Source: Euprymna scolopes | Lineage: Eukaryota; Mollusca; Cephalopoda; Sepiida; Sepiolidae | Direction of reading: 5' to 3' | Assembly: GCA_024364805.1 (NCBI GenBank) | Contig: CM044488.1 | Coordinates: 125,485,737 to 125,510,413 of the forward strand | Length of the DNA stretch: 24,677 nucleotides | Shown: positions 1 through 8,697 of the stretch, piece after piece | Layout: the number at the start of each line of letters is the position of its first letter | Numbering within the stretch: the stretch's first letter is position 1 | Notes under the pieces: model-generated | What the model was told of the DNA's origin: nothing | The model's database searches: none | The model's input: only the letters and a program-made list of their open reading frames with translations | Translations under genes and position numbers: made by a program

Positions 1-197
1 GAACCTCTATCCAGTCATGGCTGACGGAATGAGAGCATGCCATCCCCTTGAAGTAAATAAAGGGTTCCATTCATATTCTGGAGTTTACATGCCAGAGTTT
101 GAGATGACACACCTAAACAAGGTTAGAAGTTACATCAATCGAAACATTGTGAAAATAACACTCAAGATGAGAACAGTAGTCAAAAGAATCCAAATAA
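1..197 (+). repeat. Dispersed repeat R1, copy 1
   Basis: First of four related, same-strand copies in the window (others near 3601, 6319 and 24150). Shared landmarks in order are a CATGG/TGACTG-like start, TTAAATAAAGGGTTC-like text, two GATTCC/AGAGTTC blocks, then AAGGTNNNAGTTACAT, AAAACATTGT and GATGAGANNAGTAGT. No coding frame or terminal inverted repeat was seen, so its class is unknown. It ends exactly where the Helitron begins. It may continue left of the window. Confidence 0.6.
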
Positions 198-234
198 TCT
201 ATATATCTATAAAAGTGTTTGTGTGTACACTTCC

Positions 235-870
235 CTACCAAATAACTCTGCCAATTTTTGGTCTAGAGACTCGAGATTTGACATAAGGAGTATTGAGATT
301 TGGGAAAATCTTTTTAATCAGTTTTTGTCCAGAAATTTTGCTTTTAAGTGGTCAAAGTTCAACGATTTGACTTTGGAGAACTCTACCAAACTCCTCCACC
401 AATTTTGGGTCTAAACATTTGAAATTTTGGATATAGGTTACTTGGACATGGATCTAACTTTATAATTTGATTTGAGCCCAAAACTAAATGTTAAGAGGTC
501 ATAATTGGGGCCAAAGTTTAAAAAAAAAAATTGACCCCTGCGATCTCTACCAAATTACTCAGCCAATTTTTTGTCTAAACATTTGAAATTCTACATAAAG
601 GGTATTCAGACATGCAGCAAGCTTTTTAATCAGTTTTTGGGCAAGAATTTGCCTGCCAAGAGATCAAAGTTTACAGTTGACCTTTGCAGACTTTACACAC
701 TCCTCTGCCATTTTTGAGTCTAAACACTTCAAATTTTAGATGTGGGTTACTTGGACATGGGTCAAACATTTTAATTTAATTTGAGCCCAAAACAAATGTT
801 ATGGGGGTCAAAATTGGGGTCAAAGTTAAAAAAAAATATTTGACGTCAGCGGTCTCTACCAACCTTTCTC
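235..870 (+). repeat. ~310 bp tandem repeat inside the Helitron
   Basis: Two full units (about 235-546 and 547-855) and the start of a third (from 856) are recognised by the recurring CTACCAAAT/CTACCAAC start, GAGCCCAAAAC, and ATTGGGGNCAAAGTT followed by an A run. Each unit is itself an old duplication: a related sub-unit begins at about 383 in the first unit. Internal minisatellites are common in non-autonomous Helitrons of molluscs and other invertebrates. Confidence 0.8.
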
Positions 871-966
871 CATAGTAGTTAAGGAAGCCTATTAAAGGCA
901 TTACCGTACATATTCACACTTTTTAATATATACATATGCACATAAAGTTATGAACAGTACATAGGA

Positions 967-994
967 CCTGAGCAAAGCCGGGCGGAACTGCTAG
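967..994 (+). other. Helitron 3' terminal hairpin and CTAG end
   Basis: CCTGAGC and GCCGGG pair as six base pairs (one is G-U) with a bulged A and an AAA loop (967-982). CTAG follows at 991-994. This is the structure that marks the 3' end of Helitrons. Confidence 0.75.
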
Positions 995-2179
995 TAGAAA
1001 ATAAAACATTTTCTCTAATCTCTAACAATCACAAAATCCAGAGAATTTAATTTGTTATTTAATTATAGATAAATCAATTTTTTACCCCCTCCCCCCTTTT
1101 CAGTTATTTTGGAATAAGCAAAAAATATCTGAATAAGAAAATAATAAAAATAAACATTGAAACGTTAAGCATCTTCGTATAAACGTGCCTATATATGAGT
1201 GATGATTTTTTTTTTGTTAAAATTTGGGGAAGAGCATGAAAATAATGTCTATGCACAAGCATTGTGTGTGTGTGTGTGTAATATATATATTGTAACTGAA
1301 TGCTATAACAAAAAAAATTGTCGTATTTGAGATATAAATGCTTGTACATACATACATACAATGACCGTGTTTTTGTTTGGTGGTGTTAGTAAATTTTATA
1401 GGTTTATTTACATACATATAGAGGTTTTATTTATTTCAAAATTTGTCTTTTTAGCCTATTTAAACTTTGAGTTTGGCATAGAGATATATTTACTTTACTA
1501 CTTAGATCTAAAATAGTTCAATTATCTTTAATAAGTAAAGAAACTGTTTTTTCACATTTTTGTATCATTTCTAAGAAAACTTGTAAAAAAAAAAAAAATG
1601 GATTCAAGATAGCATGACCATGTGACCCTTCACATCAAGTAAAATATATAACCATCTTGAACGGCTAGTTTTAAAAGCCGCCAACGTAACAATATGAAAT
1701 CATTATAAAAAAAAACATTAAAAAAGGCGTTAAAGCTAGAAACCAATGTAATTTGATAGATTAAATTTTTTTTCGTTTGGTAAAAGTTATAATTTTTTTT
1801 TCTTTTTTGGTTAGCTATAATGCATCATTGTCTTTAATTTAACATTTATAATTAAAAAAAAAATTTTTTTCATGAGATATTTTTTATTTTTAAATGTGAA
1901 GAAACTCATCATTTTTAGCTGATAAACACGCATGTATGCATGCGTGTATGAGAGAAAGATAGAGATGAATTGCTTTTCAAGCAAAATACACAACTTGACG
2001 TATGACCTATCATTATTTAAACACTTGCCGAATCCCCCCCTCCAATTTCTGTCTCCTACCTATTCTTCATTACTCAAACATGCTATGTCAATCATCCCCC
2101 TCCCCCATGACTCTTAAAAGTTAACCCACTTAAAATCCCTTGGGCATCAGCTTTCATTTTAGATTTCTCCAAGAATACA

Positions 2180-2181
<2 letters not shown>
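995..2181. other. AT-rich DNA without a recognised gene
   Basis: This stretch holds a (GT)n tract near 1263-1279, a short CATA repeat near 1349-1360, many A/T runs and C-rich patches near 1086, 2035 and 2097. The short open frames here are low in complexity and have no recognisable domain. Confidence 0.6.
1926..1947. other. Perfect 9-bp hairpin
   Basis: ACACGCATG and CATGCGTGT form a perfect inverted repeat around a TATG loop. It is isolated in AT-rich DNA. The function is unknown, and it may be a chance product of alternating purine-pyrimidine sequence. Confidence 0.5.
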
Positions 2182-2228
<47 letters not shown>

Positions 2229-2240
2229 CTTCTTTTTTTA
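2182..2240. repeat. Long oligo-T tract
   Basis: This is a run of 47 T followed by an interrupted T-rich stretch. It could be the A-tail of a minus-strand retroposed sequence, but no body was recognised next to it. Confidence 0.7.
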
Positions 2241-2553
2241 AGTTTTATTTGGTTTTTGCTATTGTATAAATATGTTCCTCAGTGGACTTGATTTTTGAAT
2301 CCATATTTACTTCTTCACTTGACTCAAAACAAGACTAAAATGACCATTGGTAATGGCAAACTAATTCCTGGTAAGAGAGATTGCCTCTGCTGAAACTATT
2401 TTCCTATTTCATCACTTAAGGCAGCCGAGAAGTTGGTGTTCTCCTATGTAAACAAATATCGAGAACTTTCTTTTTTGGATTGGCATTTCTCCCTTTCTCT
2501 TGAAAATGTGGTGGTGATGGTGGGGGGGGGGGACAAAAAGTTGAAGAGAAGGT

Positions 2554-2575
2554 TCTCTCTCTCTCTCTCTCTCTC
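2554..2575. repeat. (TC)n microsatellite
   Basis: About eleven TC units. The minus-strand reading frame of the neighbouring exon candidate runs on into it as an Arg/Glu repeat, which suggests that coding, if real, stops before this point. Confidence 0.8.
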
Positions 2576-2590
2576 CAGTAACCAGACTAC

Positions 2591-2721
2591 TTTTTCTCTC
2601 TTTGAATTCTTTTGTCTGATCATTAAACTGTTCTGCCAACTCTTGTACTGCAGCCAACAAACTTACAGCCCTTCTCATGTTGATGGAGGAGGAGGAGGAG
2701 GAAGAGGCCCCGATTGGGCTC
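2591..2721 (-). CDS. Possible host exon, unknown protein
   Basis: On the minus strand a 131-nt open stretch lies between a candidate acceptor (CTGACATAG at 2730-2722) and a candidate donor (GTAGTC starting at 2590). It would encode SPIGA, a run of seven serines from a GGA/TCC microsatellite, INMRRAVSLL, then AAVQELAEQFNDQTKEFKER. The second half is an amphipathic, charged, helix-like stretch with balanced composition, unlike the AT-driven chance frames elsewhere in the window. An in-frame stop lies two codons upstream of the acceptor, in what would be intron. I do not recognise the protein. The polypyrimidine tract is modest and no partner exon was found nearby. It could instead be a chance frame or an exon relic. 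Confidence 0.33.
2685..2702. repeat. (GGA)6 microsatellite
   Basis: Six GGA units, read as serine codons on the minus strand within the candidate exon. Confidence 0.8.
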
Positions 2722-2759
2722 CTATGTCAGTCTTCCATTGGAAGAAATAAATACCTCTG

Positions 2760-3250
2760 ATGCATCGACCTGCCCCCCCCCATTTTCCCCTCCATGTTTA
2801 CAAAATAGCAGACAATGCCTTCTGCTTTGAAGCTGATGATGAAAGGAAACTTTCTTTGACCATTATTTCGTTGGTTCTAGTTGAAGAATGATAGTTTTGA
2901 TGTTAAGAAGACTTCCCATATTGCTGAAGCATTATATATAGATATGGAGCAAAGTGATTCGGTTAATATTAACTGTTAGGGAATCATAAAAAAAACATAC
3001 AGTTCGGCATTATTTCAAAGCTGCTTATTTCATAATAAAACATGTTTAATGTAAATAATTACAATCTGTTTTTCATGGATAATGAAAAGGAATAGTAAAT
3101 TTAATTTTTTTTTTTTTTTTTTTTTTTTTTTCCACAAAAAAATGTATCATGTGGTAAAAAAAAAATGATCTATGTTTGTCATACATAATGAAAGTTGAAT
3201 CTGGTTTACTTTCTGATTGATGGATTACAAGCCCTGGGGAGGGGTCATAT
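2760..3250. other. No gene recognised; T-run
   Basis: A C run lies at 2773-2781 and a 27-nt T run at 3105-3131. The remainder is AT-rich without recognised coding, RNA or repeat content. Confidence 0.5.
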
Positions 3251-3253
3251 TAG

Positions 3254-3600
3254 ATTGTAGCATAACGGATAAGGTACTAGATAAAATTTAGTTGTAAACA
3301 ACACTCTTCTGGAGGTTGACGGTTCAATTCTCAACAAGAGTGATATGAAGAATACAACTGTGAATTAAGACTTCTACATGGTCATGGCTGCGACGACATC
3401 CACATAATCACACAGGTGTTTGCTCAGAGATGTATCGGCGATCTCCTTTCGCATTTCATTCTGAACATGCTGCCTCAGAATTGTGTGAAGGAATATCGTA
3501 TCACGGCCACATTTTCGGATTGTCTAACTATTGTGATAATCCCAAGTTTTATCCAATCCCTAATTAGCTTAGTGGCTTCTGTCTATTGCTAACGGTTTTA
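3254..3600 (+). mobile_element. tRNA-derived SINE
   Basis: The head resembles a tRNA with internal pol III promoter boxes: an A-box-like TAGCATAACGG at 3258-3268 and a B-box-like GGTTCAATTCT at 3321-3331. The boxes are farther apart than in a normal tRNA, and the arms do not fold into a functional tRNA. It is followed by about 250 bp of unrelated, moderately GC-rich body. The 3' boundary is uncertain because R1 copy 2 follows directly. It has no coding capacity and would need LINE proteins to move. Confidence 0.55.
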
Positions 3601-3835
3601 TGACCATGGCGTGATGAGGGGGGGGGGTAGAACTAAAACATGCTAACCTTGTGGATTAAATAAAGGGTTCCTTTCAAAATTCCATGTAGATTCCAAAGTT
3701 TGATAGAAAGATTCCAGAGTTCAGCAAGAAACACTTGAAGAAGGTCTGGGATTACATGGGTTAAAACATTGTACAAATCACAGACACGATGAGATCAATG
3801 GTTTGAATGATCCAAATGCTAAAAATCATCAATTA
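3601..3835 (+). repeat. Dispersed repeat R1, copy 2
   Basis: Shares with copy 1 GACCATGGCGTGATGAG-like text, ATTAAATAAAGGGTTC, AGATTCCAAAGTTTGAT, AGAAGGTCTGGGATTACAT, AAAACATTGT and GATGAGATCAATGGTTTGAA. A run of ten G (3618-3627) has expanded inside it. No clear Helitron start follows here. Confidence 0.6.
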
Positions 3836-4689
3836 GCATCTCAAAAATTCAGAAACACTTGGATCATAGTTTGAAATTAGGTTTTGTGTGTAAAAAGGAT
3901 TTTAAACATTTTTGGTGTCAAAATTATCTTTGTAATGAAAAATTTGTTTTCAAGTAAAATATTAAAAAATCTGCAAACCAGTCTATAATGCATTCGTCAG
4001 AAAGTAAACCAAATGTCTTCATTTTGAAAATGATTGCTATTATATATGATAAATATGAATCAATTTTTTTTTTGTATTTTTTAAATGATACACTTTTTTT
4101 AAAAACTATTTATGTTTTTTTTAAAAAGACATTAAATACTAGAAAAACTTTGACCCGTTGTGCCAGTCATTAAGCTCTGGTTGGATTATATGAATCGGCA
4201 AAAGGCAAATTTGCTAAGTCAGATTTAAAGAAATAAGGGCAACATTACAAATTAGTCACTTTCTGCTTTCTCTCACTATTGATTAATAGTATAAATATTT
4301 GTGGTAATATTGTTTATAATGGACTATACCAATCTTCTGTTTTATACCTAGTTTTATTGCCTTTGTTAAAAAACAGAAAAATGATGAAAGTAAAAATAAT
4401 AGACACTGTAAAATAAGTAGAAGAATCACACAACAGATTGAGAGTGATAGACAGTAGTTTGGTAAGAGATGGCTGACTTAGTGAGTTGACTGCAAATTAT
4501 GGCTTACGGCTGTTAGACTAATCTTTATTATTCTTCCAATAATTAAAGAGTTACAGGTTAACCCACCTTTTATTTAATATCAGCAAAATACTTGTCCATT
4601 GAAAGACTTCATATAAATGACCTTTTATTAACTATTACACTTTATGTAGACTTTTTACTATGAGCAAAATGTAGTATTAATTCTGTCAG
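3836..4689. other. No gene recognised
   Basis: AT-rich DNA with homopolymer stretches. The open frame at 3988-4173 is AT-driven, rich in Phe, Ile and Lys, and has no recognised domain. Confidence 0.5.
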
Positions 4690-4749
4690 AGGACAGCAAC
4701 AGCTGGGTATCTTATCAGAATTGATACGACACTCCTTTGTTGCTGTCCT
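4690..4749. other. 60-nt nested hairpin
   Basis: AGGACAGCAACA (4690-4701) pairs perfectly with TGTTGCTGTCCT (4738-4749). Inside, GTATC (4707-4711) pairs with GATAC (4723-4727) around an 11-nt loop. The internal loop is asymmetric (5 against 10 nt). The size resembles a miRNA precursor or a small terminal-inverted-repeat remnant, but neither is shown. Confidence 0.5.
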
Positions 4750-5131
4750 TGATCAATGAAGGATAAATCCTTCTAGACTGAGGCATATTTTATTTTGGTT
4801 CCAATTTTTGAGGAGCTGGATTTTCTCAACATTAAAACCAACCTTGTATCTATACCTTCATGGGGAGGCAATTAAATAGGAACTATAACACTCTCAGCGA
4901 TATGATTGCTTTTGCCATTATCTGGCTTTCACGTTAGTGTAATTATAATGCTATGTAACAAAATGTCTTCTTTTTTCTACCTACTCTATAGAAAGTGTTA
5001 TTTCACAATTGCCTTAAACCTAGGATAAATAGAAAATACCTGTCTCTCTGCCACCTCCACTCCTTTCAACTTTCTTTTTCTGACCTCTGTAATTCAAGTA
5101 CATTTGAGATTTCGCTTTGGCTGTCTAAAGC
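4750..5131. other. No gene recognised
   Basis: Mixed-composition DNA without recognised coding frame or repeat. A pyrimidine-rich stretch lies at about 5040-5090. Confidence 0.4.
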
Positions 5132-5266
5132 AAAGGTCAAATCTTGGTGCCTTTGTTGAACCTCAAAGAGAATTCTGAAATGTTCAGAATTCCTGAAGAA
5201 GTTCAGTAAAACGAAAAAAAGAAGCTTCAGGCTTTGTTGCAGTTATTTGCAGCCGTCATGGACAAA
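5132..5266 (+). repeat. Double-hairpin dispersed repeat, copy 1
   Basis: Related to 8517-8613. The order is AAAGGTCAAATCTTGGTGCC, AAAGAGAATTCTG, a 7-nt loop, CAGAATTCCTGAAG, a spacer, CTTCAGGCTTTGTT, then TCATGGACAA. Two stems follow from the sequence: GAATTCTG/CAGAATTC (5170-5177 with 5185-5192) and CCTGAAG/CTTCAGG (5192-5198 with 5225-5231). Class unknown. Confidence 0.65.
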
Positions 5267-5669
5267 CACAAAGCTGAAAATTAGCTAGAATTAACACAAG
5301 TTTCTGGGGGAAAAAATATAAAACTATAGCAAGGTAGGTTACATAATCTGTTATATAAATGAGTTGTTTGTGTTTGATCAAAAATCAGAAACTACACAAG
5401 TAGTTATACACTTGTAAATCTTACGTCATTGGATTAAATAATAATAGTTTAATATTATTCTTAGTTATTATTATCTGTAGTAAAGATTGAATCTTTAACC
5501 TTTAGAAGACTTTCTCTTAGAACAGATTATTAATTAATGCTATTAGCTTTTATACAATGTGTTAATGCGGACAATCCTGGTAGGGATTTCATCAGATTTA
5601 AACCAAATCTTATGTTGATATGCTGTCTTAGTACTTATTAGCACTACTTGTTAAACAATTTTATTATTT
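5267..5669. other. No gene recognised
   Basis: AT-rich DNA with TTATTA-type simple stretches near 5440-5470. Confidence 0.4.
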
Positions 5670-6235
5670 GTAGGTCCCTCTATCGTGCTAGAAGACTACT
5701 TACACCTGAGAGTATCCTGTACCGCTATAAGGTCATCATTTGCCCATGCATGGAGTATTGTTACCACATCTGGTCTAGTGCATCTATCACTAGTCTCTCC
5801 TTCTTAAATAGGGTCCAAAAAGGGAATCTTCAATCTAATAGATCTCACTTTGTCAACTAAGTAATGTTTCATCTCTGTGCCTGTTCTACAAGTACTTTTT
5901 AATGGAATGTGCTCTGATGAACTCGTTGCCCTTGTGCCGCCTCAATGTACATATCCCCACCAAACCCGCTTAGCAACAAAATCACACTCCATCACTGTTG
6001 AGGTCCATAAATGCAAGAAAACTTTCTACTCTGTTTGAGGGAAGAATTTGGAATTTCCTTCCTGCTACCTGATACCCTGACTATACTGATATGCAGAAGT
6101 TTAAATGTAATGTAAACTAACATCTTGTTCATCTTTCCTATGCATAGTCCCAAATAGTAGCCCCTTTACATCCAATTGGTAATATACCTCGTTAGGGTTT
6201 GAATGGGAATAAAAATAGAAAGAAAAAAAAAGAGA
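5670..6235 (+). mobile_element. LINE 3' fragment (family B, CR1/L2/Jockey-like)
   Basis: The plus frame from 5672 reads RSLYRARRLLTPESILYRYK, VIICPCMEYCYHIWSSASI, then SFLNRVQKG. This is the conserved post-catalytic C-terminal region of CR1/L2/Jockey-like reverse transcriptases (LY-R-LTPE-ILYLYK-PCMEYC-HIW-LD-VQ). Frame is lost after about 5840; out-of-frame LINE-like text continues (LWNFLPAT-like, KFKCNVN before the stop). The 3' UTR has GTCCCAAATAGTAGCCCC and GTTAGGGTTTGAATGGGAA, then an A-rich tail at about 6209-6232. The element lacks endonuclease and the catalytic RT core, as expected of a 5'-truncated insertion. The 3' UTR is shared with 9018-9205, and the coding part with 14080-14600. 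Confidence 0.8.
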
Positions 6236-6318
6236 GGGGTTTGAAGGTTTAATCCTTATTACAGATGGTGATAACTAAAAAAGAAGATAAGATATTAAAA
6301 AAAATACCATAACACTTG

Positions 6319-6536
6319 TGCACAGTCATGATTGACTGCAAAAGAACAATTAACTCCTGAATTAAGTAAAAAACTCAGTTTGAAATTCCATAAAGATTCC
6401 AAGTTTGACGAAGATTCCCCCATGTTCAGCTATTAGGTTCTCATGGTTGAAACGATGCACCTCAAGATGGTTAGAGGATACATGGAGTAAAAGTTGCGAA
6501 AATAACAAAGATGAAAACTATGTATGACTAATTCTC
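6319..6536 (+). repeat. Dispersed repeat R1, copy 3
   Basis: Matches R1 landmarks: CAGTCATGATTGACTG, GAATTAAGTAAAAAACTCAG, AAATTCCATAAAGATTCC, AAGTTTGACGAAGATTCC, AAGATGGTTAGAGGATACAT and GCGAAAATAAC. It is more diverged near its 3' end. Confidence 0.55.
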
Positions 6537-7186
6537 ATTTCAACAATTATGAAATTGCGACTTTTTCATTTTATTAAGCGTTCTAAAATGCGACAAAAGA
6601 TGTTTTTATTTAGTTCAAATTCACCCATTTTATATAAACCAAAGGCGGGTTGAACTTGCATATGTTTTTGATGGGGGGGGGGGGTCAACTCCCTCAAAAA
6701 GGGGCATTCTAGATAGGATCAAGTGTGTCTACATTTGTCATTTTATCACAAATGCTGTACAGGCAATAAACCCTAACTCTCCTAAGAAAGGAGGAGGTAA
6801 TACTTTACAGCGTACAATAATATTGTGGGGTCTCTGTTCAATTCAGACATCTGTGACATCCAAAAAGAAAACGCTTCCTATGAATTTTAATTACTTAAAA
6901 ATAATTTTGCATTAACTTTATATATTTTGAAACTACATCAATCAGTACTTGGACATGTATATTTCATTTTGATCAAAGCAGGTACAAAGATATTGAAGTC
7001 TCTTTATTCATATTGGATATCTGTAAAAAGAAAATGTGACATTTTACCTTATTTTATTTGAATTGTTAGTTGGAAATTATAGAAATTAAAAAAAATTAAA
7101 ATGGTAATTTGGTGTTCAAGGCTTTGGGCAAGATTACAGATAGATCCTCAGTAAATTTTGGAAAATACTGTGTTCTTCCATCCCAG
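6537..7186. other. No gene recognised; G12 run
   Basis: Contains a run of twelve G (6673-6684) and otherwise AT-rich sequence with no recognised element. Confidence 0.5.
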
Positions 7187-7188
7187 TG

Positions 7189-7490
7189 CGGCCGTAGCCG
7201 AGATTGGACTCCCTACACGAGTTTGTAGTGTAATACAAATCTTGTCGGTAGCTGAATATTTGATGCTTCGCCAGGCTATCAAGGGTATTTTTTTTTTATC
7301 GTGATGCCATCACTAGATGGGCTGCCCACCATGGCTTTGAGAGTCCCATCTACCCTCGAGAGAAGGATAGACCACGTCAGTTTCTCAACCTGGTATTTTA
7401 CCTCACGGTACATTAAATGCCTTGCCTTCCCAAATAATCACACATCTGGTACTGACCAGGCTCAACGTTGCTTAACTTTGGTGATCTAGC
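7189..7490. mobile_element. Composite SINE with tRNA-like and 5S-like ends
   Basis: The plus-strand left end (7189-7286) resembles a Leu/Ser-type tRNA head, with an A-box-like TAGCCGAGATTGG and a decayed B-box region. The right end read on the minus strand resembles 5S rRNA (see separate entry). Between them is a SINE-like body with CACTAGATGGGCTGCCCACC and an oligo-T (oligo-A on the minus strand) at about 7290-7299. The simplest reading is a minus-strand 5S-headed SINE (7490 to about 7297, A-tail at about 7290) inserted next to, or joined with, a plus-strand tRNA-headed SINE. A short open frame at 7301-7489 is a by-product. Confidence 0.6.
7424..7486 (-). repeat. 5S rRNA-derived SINE head
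   Basis: The minus strand reads GATCACCAAAGTTAAGCAAC, then GCCTGGTCAGTAC, then GATGTGTGATTATTTGGGAA. This follows metazoan 5S rRNA from about position 40 to 105 (GATCTCGGAAGCTAAGCAG, GCCTGGTTAGTAC, GATGGGAGACCGCCTGGGAA). It covers the A-box (7459-7478), intermediate element (7452-7461) and box C (7424-7449) of the type 1 pol III promoter. The 5' third of 5S is missing. This is the hallmark of SINE3-class elements; it is not a functional 5S gene. Confidence 0.7.
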
Positions 7491-7689
7491 CTTAATGATG
7501 ATAAATTTACCAGAAACTATTTAAAACATATGTCACTATACTTGGACCTTCCCTCAAAAACTAATGTTCAATTTTACTGGTAAATGTTTGCAAAACAAAA
7601 CTGAAAGTAGGTCAAATTGTTGAATGCTGATTTATTTTTCCGTTATTTTCTTTTAATTTTTTTAAAATTATATTTAAGCAATTTAAAAA

Positions 7690-7834
7690 TTTTGCGCATG
7701 GATTAGAGAGAAAAGCAGTCTACGGTTGATCATGCAGTAACATGAAAGACAAAGATGTTTTAAAAGAAAGACATTACGCACATTTTACCGTTTTATTTTC
7801 CAGGGCTTCAAATAACGCCAGATAGCCCTGCTAA
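7690..7834 (+). mobile_element. Decayed Helitron 3' end
   Basis: Ends in CCTGCTAA followed by T, fitting the Helitron 3' CTRR rule. ACGCCAGATAG precedes it, a decayed form of the GC-rich terminal hairpin. It aligns with 12005-12137 over TTACGCACATTTT...TTTATTTT...CCAGATAG.CCTGCTAAT. A 6-bp inverted repeat, CAGGGC (7801-7806) with GCCCTG (7825-7830), borders the end. The 5' end was not located. Confidence 0.4.
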
Positions 7835-8433
7835 TAGCTCTGAAAATCAATATCCTTGATGTTTATAAAGATAAAGTCAAGGAGAATGTGGGAACTTTCC
7901 CTGGAGAAAAGGAGTGCGTTTCCACCGAGATATATTGGACTTTAAATGCTGATTCTCCTCTAGAGTTTATAGCAAGAACATGACCGAACAGAGGCCTGGG
8001 TGAGGTGGGGGTATATGAAAGCAGCTTCTGTTACAGTCAGGTTGGTCGCAAATTGAAAAAAATAAAATAAGGAAAAAAACTATGACTTTACATTCTCGTT
8101 CAGTTCAATAACACATTTTGATTGCTATCTTTTTAAGGTGTAAATGCGAATGTTTAGATTTGTCTCTGTTTGCATAGAAAACCCGGATTAATTTATAAAT
8201 GCTATTTAGTGCAAAAGGAACAACTTTAAAACGGATGATTTTTTTATACTTTTAAAATATAAACAATTAAGAAATAATGCTTCCTATCCAGAAACAGAAC
8301 TTATGTCTTGGAGGGTAAAACAGGAATTGCATAAAAGGGAAAAAAATTTGATTGTTATCCGTAAAAAATGTTCTTCTGTTGTTTAAGTATTGTTTTCAGA
8401 TGTAAACCATTTTTTGTTTTGTTTTTTGTCTCA
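7835..8433. other. No gene recognised
   Basis: AT-rich DNA without recognised coding frame or element. Confidence 0.4.
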
Positions 8434-8697
8434 TTTGTAAATCAACCATTATTTTTTGTGTATTATTTAATGTAGAAATGCTTATTGAAAAATGAATGGA
8501 AAAGTTTATCTACAATAAAGGTCAAATCTTGGTGCCGTAAAGAGAATTCTGGAATATACAGAATTCCTGAAGACGCTTCAGGCTTTGTTACAGTCATTTA
8601 GTCTTCATGGACAAGGTCTTAAAAGTTTTTGTAAATCAACCATTTTTGTGTCATTTAATGCAGAAATGTTGATTAAAAAAAAAATCAGTGGAAAAGA
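8434..8697 (+). repeat. Local direct duplication, 194-bp spacing
   Basis: TTTGTAAATCAACCATT...TTTAATGNAGAAATGNTNATT...TGGAAAAG occurs at about 8434-8503 and again at 8628-8697. The intervening DNA is the double-hairpin repeat copy 2. The copies differ by several substitutions and A-run length, so the duplication is not recent. Confidence 0.7.
8517..8613 (+). repeat. Double-hairpin dispersed repeat, copy 2
   Basis: Same order of blocks as 5132-5266. Both stems are kept exactly: GAATTCTG/CAGAATTC (8544-8551 with 8559-8566, again a 7-nt loop but of different sequence) and CCTGAAG/CTTCAGG (8566-8572 with 8576-8582). The loop of the second stem is shortened to 3 nt. Confidence 0.65.

Larger units (their letters stand above)
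198..994 (+). mobile_element. Non-autonomous Helitron, complete termini
   Basis: The element starts with TCTATATATCTATAAAAG and ends with CTAG. It is flanked by A on the left (197) and T on the right (995), the usual Helitron insertion between A and T without target duplication. A GC-rich hairpin lies about 8 nt before the CTAG end. These are the defining termini of the Helitron rolling-circle family. The 797 bp interior has no Rep/helicase reading frame and is mostly tandem repeat, so it would depend on an autonomous relative. Two short ORFs here (17-286, 223-414) are chance frames. Confidence 0.85.

Noticed and set aside
1104-1417. Overlapping minus-strand open frames rich in Tyr, Ile and His
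   Set aside because: They are translations of GT, TA and CATA simple repeats, with no domain and no splice context.
2182-2228. Oligo-T tract as a confirmed A-tail of a minus-strand retrocopy
   Set aside because: No recognisable retrocopy body or target duplication was found beside it; the same holds for 10289-10332 and 22281-22314.
3258-3331. A functional tRNA gene
   Set aside because: Box A and B are present but box spacing is too long and the acceptor and anticodon arms do not pair. It is a SINE head.
7424-7486. A functional 5S rRNA gene
   Set aside because: Only the middle and promoter part is similar; the 5' third and the terminal stem are missing.
7187-7490. A 62-codon protein gene at 7301-7489
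   Set aside because: It lies within the SINE body and is not protein-like in context.
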